A stretch of 64,000 nucleotides of DNA from the NCBI RefSeq assembly GCF_900659615.1, contig NZ_CAACUY010000003.1:97073-161072 (forward strand), in the 5' to 3' direction. A program made the position numbers and the translations under genes. Below are positions 16,627 to 28,998 of the stretch, in pieces. A model generated the notes under the pieces. The model saw only the letters and a program-made list of their open reading frames with translations. It made no database searches and was not told where the DNA came from. Numbering within the stretch: the stretch's first letter is position 1; every line of letters begins with the position of its first letter. Origin of the DNA: Actinomadura fibrosa (GTDB lineage Bacteria; Actinomycetota; Actinomycetes; Streptosporangiales; Streptosporangiaceae).

Positions 16627-18336
16627 TCACGACAGAGCGCCCCACACGATCGGAGCCGCCAGCACCTCGGGGAACTTGCGCTCGGCGTACCGGATGTACT
16701 CGTCGATGTGCAGGGTCATGGCCCCGGCCGAGGCCGCGGGGTCGCGCGACGCGATCGCCTCGTAGATCCGCAGGTGCGCCCGGTGGACGGCCGATCGCCG
16801 CGCCTCGGGGTAGTCGATGCCGATCGCCGAGCCGTCCAGGATGCCGAGCAGCGCGTCCACCATGTGCCCGAAGAGGGCGTTGCCCGACCCGTGCGCGATG
16901 ACATCGTGGAAGCGCTTGTTCTCTTCGAGGAAGACGGCCTGGTCGGCCAGGTTGGCGCCCATGACGTCGACGCTGGACCGCAGGTCGGTCAGGTGCCCGG
17001 GGGACATGCGCTCGGCGGCGAGCCGCGCCATCATCGGCTCCAGCCCGGATCGGGCCTCGGCGATCGTCCTGAACGGCGCGCCGCTGAACTGCAGCAGCAG
17101 GGTGAGCGCCGCTGCGAGATTGCCGGCGTCCGGGCGCTGGACGACCGGCCCGCCACCCGGGCCCGGCTTCAGCGAGATGACGCCCTGCAACTCCAGGAAG
17201 CGGAGGGCCTCGCGCAGCGTGCCGCGTCCGACGCCGTAGGCCAGCAGCATCTCCCGCTCGGGCGGGAGCCGGTCGCCGACGGTGTTGCCCCGCCGGTCGA
17301 TGTCCGCGACGATGCGCTGCGCGAGCAGCTCGGCGGTCTTCTTCGGGCGGACGCCCGCCGTTCCCGGGATCTGCCTTCCAGGGAGGCGCGCCCGGCCGGG
17401 CCGCGCGGTCGTGCCCGGGGCGAGGGCCGGGGCGAGGGCCGCGGCGACCGCGGCGGTGAGCTCCGGCAGCGCGTCGCGCGCCGCGTCCACGGCGCCGGTC
17501 AGCCTGAAGAACCCGTGCCCGAGAGCGGGGTACTCGCGGAGCGACACCGGCACGTCCGCCGCACGGAGCCGTTCGGCGTAGGCGGCGCCCTCGTCGTGCA
17601 GCGGGTCCCGGCCCGCCAGGACGATGTGCGCGGGCGGCAGCCCGGCGAGGCTCGCCGCGCGCAGGGGCGAGAGCGCCGGATCGTCCCGGATGGCCGGATC
17701 GGCGGCGTAGTGGTCCCAGAACCACCGCATCGCTTCGGCTCCGAGAGGGAACGCCGCGGACCGCGTGTACGACGGTCGAGTGAAATCGTGATCGGTGACC
17801 GGATAGACGAGGAGCTGGAACTCCAGCCGCGGGCCGCCGCGGTCCCGGGCGTGCAGGGCGCAGGCCGCGGCCAGGTTGCCGCCCGCGCTGTCGCCCCCGA
17901 CCGCGAGCGGCCCGCCCGCCGCCACCTTGTCCGCCGCCCAGGCGAGCGAGGTGTAGGCGTCGGTGAACGGCACGGGGAAGGGGTGCTCGGGCGCCAGCCG
18001 GTATCCGACGCTCACGACCACGCAGCCGGTGTCGTGGGCCAGGTGCCGGCACAGCTCGTCGGAGTACTCCAGGTCACCGGTCACCCAGCCGCCGCCGTGG
18101 AAGTAGACCATCGTGCACGGGGCGGTGCCGGGACCCGGCCGGTAGACGCGCGCGGAGACGGCCGCCCCGTCCACCGGGATGGTGATGTCGTCCACGGTGT
18201 GCAGCCGGGGGCCGCCCGAGCACAGCGCGTCGCCCTGGCGGACGCGTTCACGCGCCTCCGCCGGCGTCAGCAGGTGCAGCGGGGGCGCCGCCGAGGATCC
18301 GGTCGCCGCGGTGGGGCGCGCGGTCTCGCCGTCCAC
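16627..18336 (-). CDS. Fusion: HSL-type esterase plus FadR/GntR-FCD regulator
   Basis: One uninterrupted 569-residue frame with two complete parts. Residues about 1-300 are a hormone-sensitive-lipase-type alpha/beta hydrolase: oxyanion HGGGW (80-84), nucleophile Ser150 in GDSAGG, Asp244 in GRDPLHD and His274 in LGHGF. Residues about 330-400 are a winged helix (RPKKTAELLAQRIVADI, RLPPEREMLLAYGVGRGTLREALRFLELQGVI, wing SLKPGPGGGPVV). Residues about 410-550 are an FCD domain (ENKRFHDVIAHGSGN; H..H..I..AI). Between them is a Pro/Ala/Arg linker (302-329) with no ATG, GTG or TTG codon, so a separate regulator start is not evident. It starts at GTG 18336 behind GGGAG, 1 nt past the CoA-transferase stop. 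An enzyme coupled to DNA binding could sense its own product; a lost stop codon is the plain alternative. Confidence 0.85.
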   Translation of the reverse strand: MDGETARPTAATGSSAAPPLHLLTPAEARERVRQGDALCSGGPRLHTVDDITIPVDGAAVSARVYRPGPGTAPCTMVYFHGGGWVTGDLEYSDELCRHLAHDTGCVVVSVGYRLAPEHPFPVPFTDAYTSLAWAADKVAAGGPLAVGGDSAGGNLAAACALHARDRGGPRLEFQLLVYPVTDHDFTRPSYTRSAAFPLGAEAMRWFWDHYAADPAIRDDPALSPLRAASLAGLPPAHIVLAGRDPLHDEGAAYAERLRAADVPVSLREYPALGHGFFRLTGAVDAARDALPELTAAVAAALAPALAPGTTARPGRARLPGRQIPGTAGVRPKKTAELLAQRIVADIDRRGNTVGDRLPPEREMLLAYGVGRGTLREALRFLELQGVISLKPGPGGGPVVQRPDAGNLAAALTLLLQFSGAPFRTIAEARSGLEPMMARLAAERMSPGHLTDLRSSVDVMGANLADQAVFLEENKRFHDVIAHGSGNALFGHMVDALLGILDGSAIGIDYPEARRSAVHRAHLRIYEAIASRDPAASAGAMTLHIDEYIRYAERKFPEVLAAPIVWGALS

Positions 18337-18337
18337 G

Positions 18338-19567
18338 CTAGGCTCCCGGCCGCGTGCTGATCACACCGGCGTCGGCCAGCTCGGCCAGCCTGTCCGCGGC
18401 CAAGCCCAGCTCTCCGGCCAGCACCTCCTCGGTGTGCTCCCCGATGGCGGGCACACCGTCGTACACCGGGCCGGGGTAGTCCTTCACGTGCAGGACGGGT
18501 CCGGGCATCATCGCCTCCCCGAACACGGTTCCGGCCAGACTGACCAGGGTGCGCTCGGTGAAATGCGGGTCGCGGGCGATGTCCCGCGCGTCGTTGACCG
18601 GCGCGGCGACGACTTCGTGCTCGTCCAGGACGGCGAGGACCTCCGCACGCGGTCTGGACCCCACCCAGTCCGCCACGATCTTCTGCAGCGTCTCGTTGTT
18701 CGCCATGCGCGCCCGGTTCGTGGCGTACCGCTCGTCCGTGCACAGGTCAGGACGGCCCATGGCCCGGAACAGCCGCATGGCGATCGTCTGGTTCGAGGCG
18801 GCGATCGACAGCCAGCCGCCGTCGCCCGACTCGTAGATACCGCGCGGCGAGGCGGCCCCCGAGGCGTTCCCGTGCCGCTGCATGATCTCGCCGGACGCGG
18901 TGTAGTTCAGCACCGCGTCGCCCAGGATGAACATCAGCGGCTCGTACAGCGAGACGTCGATCTCGCCGCCGTGCCCGTCGACGCCGCGCCGGTACAGCGC
19001 CATCGCGGTCCCGAAGGCGGCGGAGATCCCGGCGATCGAGTCGGCGAAGCCGAACGGCGGCGCGGTCGGGGGAGTGTGCGGCCAGCCGTTGAGGAAGGCG
19101 TATCCGCTCGCGGTCTCGGCGACGGTGCCGAAGCCCGGTCGCTCCCGGTACGGGCCGGTCTGGCCGAACCCGCTCACGCGGGTCATCACGAGGCCGGGGT
19201 TGTCCTTGGACAGCTCCTCGTGCCCCATGCCCCACGACTCCATCCGGCCGGGCCGGAAGTTCTCGATGAGGACGTCGGCGTCCCGGGCCAGGAGCCGGAC
19301 GAGCTCGCGTCCGTCCTGCCGGCGCAGATCGATGCCCACCGACCGCTTTCCCGCGTTCAGCCGCGAGAAGCCGATGGCGAGCCCCTCGTGCGCGGGCTGC
19401 CACTGCCGGGCGAAGTCGCCCGCGGACGGGTCCTCGACCTTGATCACGTCCGCGCCGAAGTCGCGCAGCATCCGTCCCGCCGTCGGTGCGGCGTACATCG
19501 ACCCCAGCTCGATGACGCGGACGCCGGCGAGGGGGCCGGCGGCTTGGGGAGAACACTCGTCGCGCAC
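18338..19567 (-). CDS. CaiB/BaiF family (class III) CoA-transferase
   Basis: A 409-residue class III CoA-transferase. The N-terminus GPLAGVRVIELGSMYAAPTAGRMLRDFGADVIKVE is the family hallmark, followed by GKRSVGIDL and VLIENFRPG. Asp in FGFADSIAGIS occupies the place of the catalytic aspartate that forms the anhydride intermediate. It probably moves CoA to a carboxylic acid made by the pathway. The start is GTG at 19567 with GGAGG 8 nt upstream; extending further upstream would run into the BVMO gene. It lies between the BVMO and the esterase-regulator fusion in one minus-strand operon. Confidence 0.9.
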   Translation of the reverse strand: MRDECSPQAAGPLAGVRVIELGSMYAAPTAGRMLRDFGADVIKVEDPSAGDFARQWQPAHEGLAIGFSRLNAGKRSVGIDLRRQDGRELVRLLARDADVLIENFRPGRMESWGMGHEELSKDNPGLVMTRVSGFGQTGPYRERPGFGTVAETASGYAFLNGWPHTPPTAPPFGFADSIAGISAAFGTAMALYRRGVDGHGGEIDVSLYEPLMFILGDAVLNYTASGEIMQRHGNASGAASPRGIYESGDGGWLSIAASNQTIAMRLFRAMGRPDLCTDERYATNRARMANNETLQKIVADWVGSRPRAEVLAVLDEHEVVAAPVNDARDIARDPHFTERTLVSLAGTVFGEAMMPGPVLHVKDYPGPVYDGVPAIGEHTEEVLAGELGLAADRLAELADAGVISTRPGA

Positions 19568-19626
19568 GCGCCGAACCTCCAGTCGACGTTCACGTACAGG
19601 ATTTCGCAGGGCCCGGGTCCGCGCGG

Positions 19627-22873
<3,247 letters not shown>

Positions 22874-22928
22874 GACCACGTCCCGTATCCGCGACCGCCC
22901 GGTGCTCCGGGCCCAGGGAGGTTCCGAG

Positions 22929-23936
22929 GTGCTGAAGTTCGGACTGGCCGTCATGAACGACTTCCCGCCGGGAGTCGTGCCGGCGGACCGCGTCGCGCTC
23001 ATGCGCGAGCAGGTGCGCGCGGCCCGGGAGTCGGGGATCTCCTCGATCTGGGTCCTGCAGCACTACCTCGGCGGGATGCCGACGCTGCAGCCGCTCCCGC
23101 TCCTGGCGGCGCTCGCGGCGGACGCGGGGGACATGCGCCTCGGCACGAACATGTTCATCCTTCCGCTACGCCATCCGGTGGCGGTGGCGGAAGAGTTCTC
23201 CACGCTCGACCACCTGACCGGAGGACGTGCGGTCGCGGGATTCGGCATGGGCTACCGCGAGAACGAGTTCGCGTCGTTCGGCGTCCCCATGGAGGACAGG
23301 CGCGGCCGTTACGAGGAGGCGGTGGAGCTGGTCCGGCGGCTATGGAGCGGCGAGCGGGCCACGTTCGACGGCGAGCACTTCAGGATCGACGGGGAACGCA
23401 TCAGCCTGCCGCCCGTCCAGCCCGGCGGACCGCCCATCTGGGTCGGCGCGGGCCCGCACCGGACCGGTGCGCAGCGCGCCGCCCGGCTGGGAGATGCCTG
23501 GATCGTTCCACCGCACGTCGCCCCCGAGCGGCTGCGGACCGTCCTCGGGCATTACCGGGAGGAACGCGAACGCCTCGGCCGCGGGCCCTCCGAACTGGTC
23601 GTCCGCCGCGAACTGGTGCTCGACCACGACAGGGAGCGTGCGCGTTCGATCGGTGTCGCCGCCCGTGGAGCCCTCACCCGCAAGTACGCCGAGTACAACG
23701 CGCCGCAGAAGGGCGAGGCCTACCGGCACCTGCGAAGCGGGCAGGCGGCCGAGGAGGTCGCCGACGCGTCCTACCTGTTCACCGACCCGGAGGGCGCGAT
23801 CGCCGCGCTCAAGGCCCTGGAGGCCGACGGCCTGACGTACGTGATCCTGCGCGCCCAGTGGTACGAACTCGGCCAGGAACAGGTCCTCCGCACCCTGGAG
23901 ATCTTCAAGAACGAGGTCCTGCCGGCCTTCGCCTAG
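22929..23936 (+). CDS. LLM-class flavin-dependent monooxygenase (F420/FMN)
   Basis: A 335-residue luciferase-like TIM-barrel protein. The N-terminal LKFGLAVMNDF strand, the central LGTNMFILPLRHPVAVAEEFSTLDHLTGGRAVAGFGMGY and IWVGAGPHRTGAQRAARLGDAW are signature regions. Members use reduced FMN or F420 to oxidise or reduce cyclic ketones and other substrates; the cofactor cannot be decided here. The start is GTG at 22929 with GGGAGG about 7 nt upstream. It follows the MFS gene by 55 bp and is probably cotranscribed. Its 3' end faces the NTF2-like gene. Confidence 0.87.
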   Translation: MLKFGLAVMNDFPPGVVPADRVALMREQVRAARESGISSIWVLQHYLGGMPTLQPLPLLAALAADAGDMRLGTNMFILPLRHPVAVAEEFSTLDHLTGGRAVAGFGMGYRENEFASFGVPMEDRRGRYEEAVELVRRLWSGERATFDGEHFRIDGERISLPPVQPGGPPIWVGAGPHRTGAQRAARLGDAWIVPPHVAPERLRTVLGHYREERERLGRGPSELVVRRELVLDHDRERARSIGVAARGALTRKYAEYNAPQKGEAYRHLRSGQAAEEVADASYLFTDPEGAIAALKALEADGLTYVILRAQWYELGQEQVLRTLEIFKNEVLPAFA

Positions 23937-23974
23937 GGCCTTCGGCTAGGGCCTCCGGATCGGCGGCCCTTCGC

Positions 23975-24433
23975 CTACGACCGTGCCCATCCCTTCGCCA
24001 GGTCGGTGCCCATGTGGATCTCGATCGTCTTCTCGGTGAACAGCGGGGCGCCCGCCTGGATCCGCAGCCGGTCGAGGTAGGTGCCCCAGCCGAGCACCGA
24101 CGTGCCGGCGCGCGCGGTGAAGAGGAAGTACGAGGCGATCTCCACGACACCCGGTGCCGCCCAGGTCGTCCGGGGGCTGGTGATGAAGTGGCGCTTCTCG
24201 GACGGGTCGGCGGCCAGCCGGTCCCGGTAGAACCCGGCGATCGCCTCGCGTCCGGTGAACTCGCCCAGCCGCGTGCGCAGCACACCGTCCTCGGTGAACA
24301 GCGCCGCGATCGAGTCGGGTGCGGGCGTGTCGAGCGCCGCGGCGTACCGGTGGAGATGGTTGCGCGCCGCCTCCATGTCCTCCAGCCGCCGCAGCCGGCG
24401 CAGCAGATCGTCCAGGTCCGGCTCGTTCTCCAT
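23975..24433 (-). CDS. SnoaL/NTF2-like protein
   Basis: A 152-residue cone-shaped NTF2-fold protein. The helix-rich start DLDDLLRRLRRLEDMEAARNHLHRYAAALD, then ALFTEDGVLRTRLGEFTGREAIAGFYRDRL, is the SnoaL-like pattern. Such proteins act as isomerases, dehydratases or cyclases, or are non-catalytic partners; no catalytic residue can be named. The start at 24433 has AGGAGAG upstream. It follows the ferredoxin reductase gene by 17 bp on the minus strand, so it is probably cotranscribed and serves the same pathway. Confidence 0.8.
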   Translation of the reverse strand: MENEPDLDDLLRRLRRLEDMEAARNHLHRYAAALDTPAPDSIAALFTEDGVLRTRLGEFTGREAIAGFYRDRLAADPSEKRHFITSPRTTWAAPGVVEIASYFLFTARAGTSVLGWGTYLDRLRIQAGAPLFTEKTIEIHMGTDLAKGWARS

Positions 24434-24450
24434 GGTGGTCTCTCCTGTCG

Positions 24451-25695
24451 TCAGGGCCTTGTCCGGGCGCGGTCGCGGTCCCATGGGGCTTGGTCCAGCA
24501 GTTCGTCCAGCGTGGTGCGGGAGGCGATCGCGGCCCGGGTACGGGCCACGGCCGCGGGCATGTTCATCGCGACGGCCCCGGTCACTCTGCCCTCGCGCGA
24601 GTAGAGACCGAGGAACCGGTGCGAGGCCGGTGCGCCCGCGGCGACCGTGAGGGTGTCGTCCGCAGAGGGGAGGCCGAGGCACTGGATCTTCACCTCGTAC
24701 TGGTCGCTCCAGAAGTAGGGCACTTCCGTCGCCTCCTGGGCTTCGCCGTGCGCGGCCAGCAGGTTCCTGGCGACGAGCGCGGCACCGTCCGCGGTGCTCG
24801 TCCAGTGCTCCAGGCGGACCGTCCCGGCACCGTACGGGTGCGGCATCCGGGCGACGTCCCCGACCGCCCAGACGTCCTCGGCCGAGGTCCGGCCCATGCG
24901 GTCGCACACCACGCCGTCGGCCAGTTCCAGGCCCGATCCTTCCAGCCATTGCGTGTTCGGGACGGCACCGACCGCGGCCACGACCAGGTCGGACGGCAGG
25001 GCGGAGCCGTCTTCCAGCACTACCCGCTTCACCCCGTCCAGGACGTCGAGGCCGCGGATCCGCGTGGAGGTGAGCACTCGGACGCCCCGGTCCCGGTGGA
25101 GCCCCGCGACGAGCTCGCCGACCTGGGCGCCGAGCGCCCCCAGCATGGGCTGCTCCAGGGTCTCGACCAGCGTGACCTCGGCTCCCCGTGTCCGGGCCGA
25201 AGCCGCGATCTCGCAGCCGAGGACGCCTCCGCCGACCACCGTGACGCGCCGGGCCCCGCGGAGCCCGGCGCGCAGCGACAGCAGGTCCTCGAAGGAGCGC
25301 AGCGTGTGCACGCCCGCCCGGCCCGCGGCGAGCGCCCCGATCATCCGCGGCCGGAGCCCGGTCGCGATCACGAGCTTCCGGTAGCGCAGCTCGCCGCCGC
25401 CGTCCAGCACGAGCCGGCGCCCGGCGATGTCCAGCGCCGCCGCGCGCACACCGAGCCGCAGGTCAATGCCCAGGTCGGCGTAGGGTGCGGTACGTAGGGG
25501 CGCCGCCTCGGCCGGGTCCTCCGGCTGCGTCAGCAGGCCCTTGGACAGGGGCGGCCGGTCGTACGGCCGGTGCGGCTCGTCTCCGACGAGCGTGATCGGC
25601 CCGGCGTGCCCGAGCCGCCGGAGCCGCTCGGCCGTGCGCAGGCCGCCGAGCCCCGCGCCGACGATGACGATCGTCCCGCCTCCGGCGTTCCTCAT
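24451..25695 (-). CDS. Ferredoxin reductase (FAD-dependent, NAD(P)H)
   Basis: A 414-residue pyridine-nucleotide-disulfide-type flavoprotein of the ferredoxin/rubredoxin reductase class. FAD-binding IVIVGAGLGGLRTAERL begins near residue 8, NAD-binding VTVVGGGVLGCEIA is near the middle, and AEDVWAVGDVA is the second FAD motif. The C-terminal domain with VEVPYFWSDQYEVKIQCLG-like sequence is typical of putidaredoxin-reductase relatives. It would pass electrons from NAD(P)H to the 3Fe-4S ferredoxin at 30202 and on to the P450. It diverges from the operon encoding these partners across an 85-bp promoter region with ATTATCAT. Confidence 0.9.
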   Translation of the reverse strand: MRNAGGGTIVIVGAGLGGLRTAERLRRLGHAGPITLVGDEPHRPYDRPPLSKGLLTQPEDPAEAAPLRTAPYADLGIDLRLGVRAAALDIAGRRLVLDGGGELRYRKLVIATGLRPRMIGALAAGRAGVHTLRSFEDLLSLRAGLRGARRVTVVGGGVLGCEIAASARTRGAEVTLVETLEQPMLGALGAQVGELVAGLHRDRGVRVLTSTRIRGLDVLDGVKRVVLEDGSALPSDLVVAAVGAVPNTQWLEGSGLELADGVVCDRMGRTSAEDVWAVGDVARMPHPYGAGTVRLEHWTSTADGAALVARNLLAAHGEAQEATEVPYFWSDQYEVKIQCLGLPSADDTLTVAAGAPASHRFLGLYSREGRVTGAVAMNMPAAVARTRAAIASRTTLDELLDQAPWDRDRARTRP

Positions 25696-25729
25696 CCTTG
25701 ACCCTCCCGTCGCGAATACCCTATGTTTC

Positions 25730-25737
25730 ATTATCAT
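25730..25737. promoter_or_regulatory. ATTATCAT site between ferredoxin reductase and ALDH operons
   Basis: The word ATTATCAT occurs here within an AT-rich stretch (25723-25747), midway between two divergent operons whose products form one electron-transfer and oxidation module. The embedded TATCAT could also be the -10 box of the ALDH operon. Confidence 0.35.
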
Positions 25738-25780
25738 AGATATTCCCTCTCGGGGGCGTCTGAGCAGGATCGGAGTGCGG

Positions 25781-27241
25781 ATGATGGCGGTGCCGATACG
25801 CGAATACCCGGAGCTGTTCATCGGGGGGCGCCGTGTCCCGCCGCGGGGCGGACGCACGGCCGTCGTGCGCAATCCGGCGACCGGCGCGCCCGTCGGCAGC
25901 GCGGCGCTGGCCTCGCCCGCCGACATCGACGACGCGGTCGCGGCGGCGCGCGCCTCGTTCGATTCCGGGCTCTGGGCGGGCACCGCGCCGCAGCGGCGCG
26001 CGGAGGTGCTGCGGGCGGCGGCCGACCTGCTGGAGAAGCAGGCGCCCGAACTGGCCCGGAGCATCACGGCCGAGCTGGGCTGCCCGATCTGGTTCAGCGA
26101 GCGCGCCCACGTCCCGAATCCGATCCGGCACCTGCGCTACTACGCGGACCTGGCGGAGCGGTTCGGCTACGACGAACGCCGCTCCGACGGCGCGAACACC
26201 AGCCTCGTCACCCAGGAGCCGGTCGGCGTCGTCGCCGCGATCACCCCTTGGAACGGTCCTCTGAGCACGCCGGCGCTGAAGGTCGCGCCCGCGCTGGCCG
26301 CCGGCTGCTCGGTCGTCCTGAAGCCGCCTCCGGAGACGCCGCTCACCGTCCAGGCGCTCGCCGACGCGTTCGCCGAGGCCGGGCTCCCCGAAGGCGTGCT
26401 CAGCGTCGTCCCGGGGGACCGCGACGCCGGTGCGCGTCTCGTCGCGCACCCCGGCGTGGACAAGATCGCATTCACCGGCAGCAGCGCCGCGGGGAAGAAG
26501 ATCATGGCCGTGGCGGCGGAGCGGATCGCGCGCGTCACCCTGGAGCTCGGCGGCAAGTCCGCCGCGATCATCTGCGACGACGCCGACCTGGACGCCGTCG
26601 TGCCCGCCCTGCTGCCGATGGCCCTCATGGTGAACGGCCAGGCCTGCATCGCCCAGACGCGGGTCCTGGTGCCGCGGCACCGCCGCGCCGAGATCGTCGA
26701 CGCGCTCGCCGAGGCACTGCGCGGCCTGCCGGTCGGCGACCCGGCGGACCCCGGGACGATGGTCGGCCCGCTCGTGAGCGAGCGGCAGCGCGACCGCGTC
26801 GCCGGGTACATCGCGACCGGGCGCTCCGAAGGGGCCCGCGTCGTCGTCGGCGGGGAGCGGGTCGCTCTCCCCGGCGACCTCGCGGGCGGCTGGTTCGTGC
26901 CCCCGACGCTGCTCGCCGACGTCCGCAACGCCATGCGGGTCGCCCAGGAGGAGATCTTCGGCCCGGTCCTCGCGGTCATCGAGTACGAGGGCGACGACGA
27001 GGCGGTGGCCATCGCGAACGACTCCCGCTACGGGCTCTCCGGGTCGGTCTGGAGCCGCGACGACCAGCGGGCCCTCGCCCTCGCCCGGCGGGTCCGCACC
27101 GGCATGGTCAGCGTCAACGGGCGTCCGCAGGCGTTCGGCAGCCCTTTCGGGGGCTACAAGGAGTCCGGCGTCGGCCGGGAGATGGGACCCGAGGGGTTCC
27201 GCGCCTACCTGGAGACCAAGTCCATCGCCATCGGGGCCTGA
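25781..27241 (+). CDS. Aldehyde dehydrogenase (NAD(P)+)
   Basis: A 486-residue ALDH-superfamily enzyme. The cofactor/oxyanion Asn is in TPWNGPL, the Rossmann glycine motif is FTGSSAAGKKI, the general base Glu is in LELGGKS and the nucleophile Cys is in NGQACIAQTR. EEIFGPVL and FGGYKESGVGRE complete the signature. The enzyme is intact and should oxidise an aldehyde to a carboxylic acid. The start at 25781 (CGGAG upstream) could also be the ATG 3 nt later. It opens the long plus-strand operon running to the DUF35 gene. Confidence 0.92.
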   Translation: MMAVPIREYPELFIGGRRVPPRGGRTAVVRNPATGAPVGSAALASPADIDDAVAAARASFDSGLWAGTAPQRRAEVLRAAADLLEKQAPELARSITAELGCPIWFSERAHVPNPIRHLRYYADLAERFGYDERRSDGANTSLVTQEPVGVVAAITPWNGPLSTPALKVAPALAAGCSVVLKPPPETPLTVQALADAFAEAGLPEGVLSVVPGDRDAGARLVAHPGVDKIAFTGSSAAGKKIMAVAAERIARVTLELGGKSAAIICDDADLDAVVPALLPMALMVNGQACIAQTRVLVPRHRRAEIVDALAEALRGLPVGDPADPGTMVGPLVSERQRDRVAGYIATGRSEGARVVVGGERVALPGDLAGGWFVPPTLLADVRNAMRVAQEEIFGPVLAVIEYEGDDEAVAIANDSRYGLSGSVWSRDDQRALALARRVRTGMVSVNGRPQAFGSPFGGYKESGVGREMGPEGFRAYLETKSIAIGA

Positions 27242-27272
27242 CGGTCCGCGCTTCAGGAACACGAGGAGGGGC

Positions 27273-28121
27273 ATGTCCGGACGGCTGGCGGAGAAGGTCG
27301 CGGTCATCACCGGTGGCGCGAGCGGGATCGGCGCGGGCACGGTCCGCCGCTTCCACGCCGAAGGCGCCCGGGTGGTCATCGCGGACCTGCAAGAGGGGCC
27401 CGGTGAGGCGCTGGCAGGGGAACTGGGAGACGGCGCGCTGTTCCAGCGCGCCGACGTCACGCGCGAGGAGGACGTCGCCGCGCTGGTCGACGCGGCCGTC
27501 GAACGGTTCGGCGCGCTCGACATCATGTTCAACAACGCGGGCGTGATGGGCGCGCTCGGCCCGATCGACCGGACCCGGCTCGCCGACGCCGACCTCACCA
27601 TCGCGGTCAACCTGCGCGGTGTGCTCTGCGGGATGAAGCACGCCGCCCGGGTGATGAAGCCGCGGCGCACCGGAGTGATCATCTCGACGTCGAGTCCGGC
27701 CGGGGTCCTCGGCGGGGTCGGCCCGCACGTCTACAGCGCGGTCAAGGCCGGGATCATCGGCCTGTCCAACTCGGTCGCCGCCGAACTGCGCCGCTTCGGC
27801 GTGCGCTGCAACGTGATCGTGCCGGGCGCCGTCGTGTCCCCCATGACCGCCGAGCTGGTGGCCGGGGGAGCCGCCGACCTCAGCGGGGCGGACGCCGCGC
27901 TGAGCGGCACCGCCTACATGGACCGGCCGCTGCTGCCCGAGGACGTCGCCGCCGGCGCGCTCTACCTCGCGAGCGACGACGCCTCCTTCGTCACCGGGAC
28001 CGTTCTCCCGGTCGACGCCGGGATGACCGGCGCGGGGGGCCCGTCGCCGTTCGCCACCGGCCGCTACGCCGAGCCGATCGGGCTGCTCGAAGCGGGCCGC
28101 CGGACGCAGGGGCGGGATTGA
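27273..28121 (+). CDS. Short-chain dehydrogenase (extended C-terminus)
   Basis: A 282-residue SDR with a strong GAGGAGGGG ribosome site. TGGASGIG is at residues 14-21, Asp in VVIADLQEG indicates NAD(H), NNAG follows, the catalytic Ser is in STSSPAGV and the Tyr-x3-Lys is YSAVK. The family fold ends near VTGTVLPVDAGMTGAG, and about 25 further residues (SPFATGRYAEPIGLLEAG) form a tail also seen in some alicyclic-alcohol dehydrogenases. It sits between ALDH and a second SDR and is likely to oxidise the alcohol made by the P450 to a ketone (inference). Confidence 0.87.
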   Translation: MSGRLAEKVAVITGGASGIGAGTVRRFHAEGARVVIADLQEGPGEALAGELGDGALFQRADVTREEDVAALVDAAVERFGALDIMFNNAGVMGALGPIDRTRLADADLTIAVNLRGVLCGMKHAARVMKPRRTGVIISTSSPAGVLGGVGPHVYSAVKAGIIGLSNSVAAELRRFGVRCNVIVPGAVVSPMTAELVAGGAADLSGADAALSGTAYMDRPLLPEDVAAGALYLASDDASFVTGTVLPVDAGMTGAGGPSPFATGRYAEPIGLLEAGRRTQGRD

Positions 28122-28173
28122 GCGCCCGGGGCCCCGGGGCGGCGGGGGACCACGACACGATACGGAGTGCGAC

Positions 28174-28965
28174 GTGCTGACCGACAAGCGGATGCTGGTG
28201 ACCGGCGCCGGCGCCGGCATGGGACGGGAGATCGCCGTGGAGGCCGCCCGGCAGGGCGCCGCCTTCGTCGGCGTGGCCGACATCGACGCGGCCGCCGCCG
28301 AGGAGGCCGCCGAGGCCGTCCGGGGAGAGGGCGCGGCGGCGCGGGCGATCACGGTCGACCTCGCCGACGCGGCGCAGGTCCGGGGCATGGTCGAGGCCGC
28401 CGTCTCGGCGGCCGGCGGGCTGGACACGCTGGTCAACAACGCCGGCGTGCTGGACGGGACGGTCGCGCCGGGCGCCACGTTCCTGACGCTGCCCGAGGAC
28501 GCCTGGGACCGGGTGTACGCGATCAACGTCAAGGCGGTCTGGGTGGCGACGAAGGCCGCCGCGCCGCATCTGCTGGCGTCCGGCCGCGGGCCCTCGATCG
28601 TGAACGCGGCGTCGGTCGCCGGGATGACGGGCTATCCGTCGGCGGCCTACCCGTCGAGCAAGGGCGCCGTCATCCAGCTCACCCGGTCGACCGCCATCGA
28701 GCTGGCGCCCGGGGTCCGGTGCAACGCCTTCTGCCCCGGATCCATCGAAACGCCGATGAGCCGGGCCCATCTCGCCGCCGCCGCGGACCCGGAAGCGCAG
28801 CTCAGGGCGATGACCGGCACGCACCTGATCCCGCGTTTCGGACAGGTCGGCGAGGTGGCCAAGGTGGCGTGCTTCCTCGCCTCCGATGACGCCTCCTTCC
28901 TGACCGGCGGCATCTTCCCGGTGGACGGAGGCACCACCGCCTGGCGCGGTATGCGCTCCCAGTGA
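28174..28965 (+). CDS. Short-chain dehydrogenase/reductase
   Basis: A 263-residue SDR from a GTG start with CGGAG upstream. TGAGAGMG near residue 10, Asp in GVADIDAAA (NAD preference), NNAG, Ser in NAASVAGM, Tyr-x3-Lys as YPSSK, and GGIFPVDGGTTAWRGM at the end. It differs enough from its neighbour at 27273 that the two probably act on different intermediates. It lies 33 bp before the P450 gene in the same operon. Confidence 0.87.
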   Translation: MLTDKRMLVTGAGAGMGREIAVEAARQGAAFVGVADIDAAAAEEAAEAVRGEGAAARAITVDLADAAQVRGMVEAAVSAAGGLDTLVNNAGVLDGTVAPGATFLTLPEDAWDRVYAINVKAVWVATKAAAPHLLASGRGPSIVNAASVAGMTGYPSAAYPSSKGAVIQLTRSTAIELAPGVRCNAFCPGSIETPMSRAHLAAAADPEAQLRAMTGTHLIPRFGQVGEVAKVACFLASDDASFLTGGIFPVDGGTTAWRGMRSQ

Positions 28966-28998
28966 ACGTGTGCTCCGAGTGACAGGGAGTTTCCTGCG

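Noticed and set aside
23946..23970. AGGGCC / GGCCCT arms as a terminator between convergent genes
   Set aside because: Only 6-bp arms with an 11-base loop; possible, but not strong enough to list.
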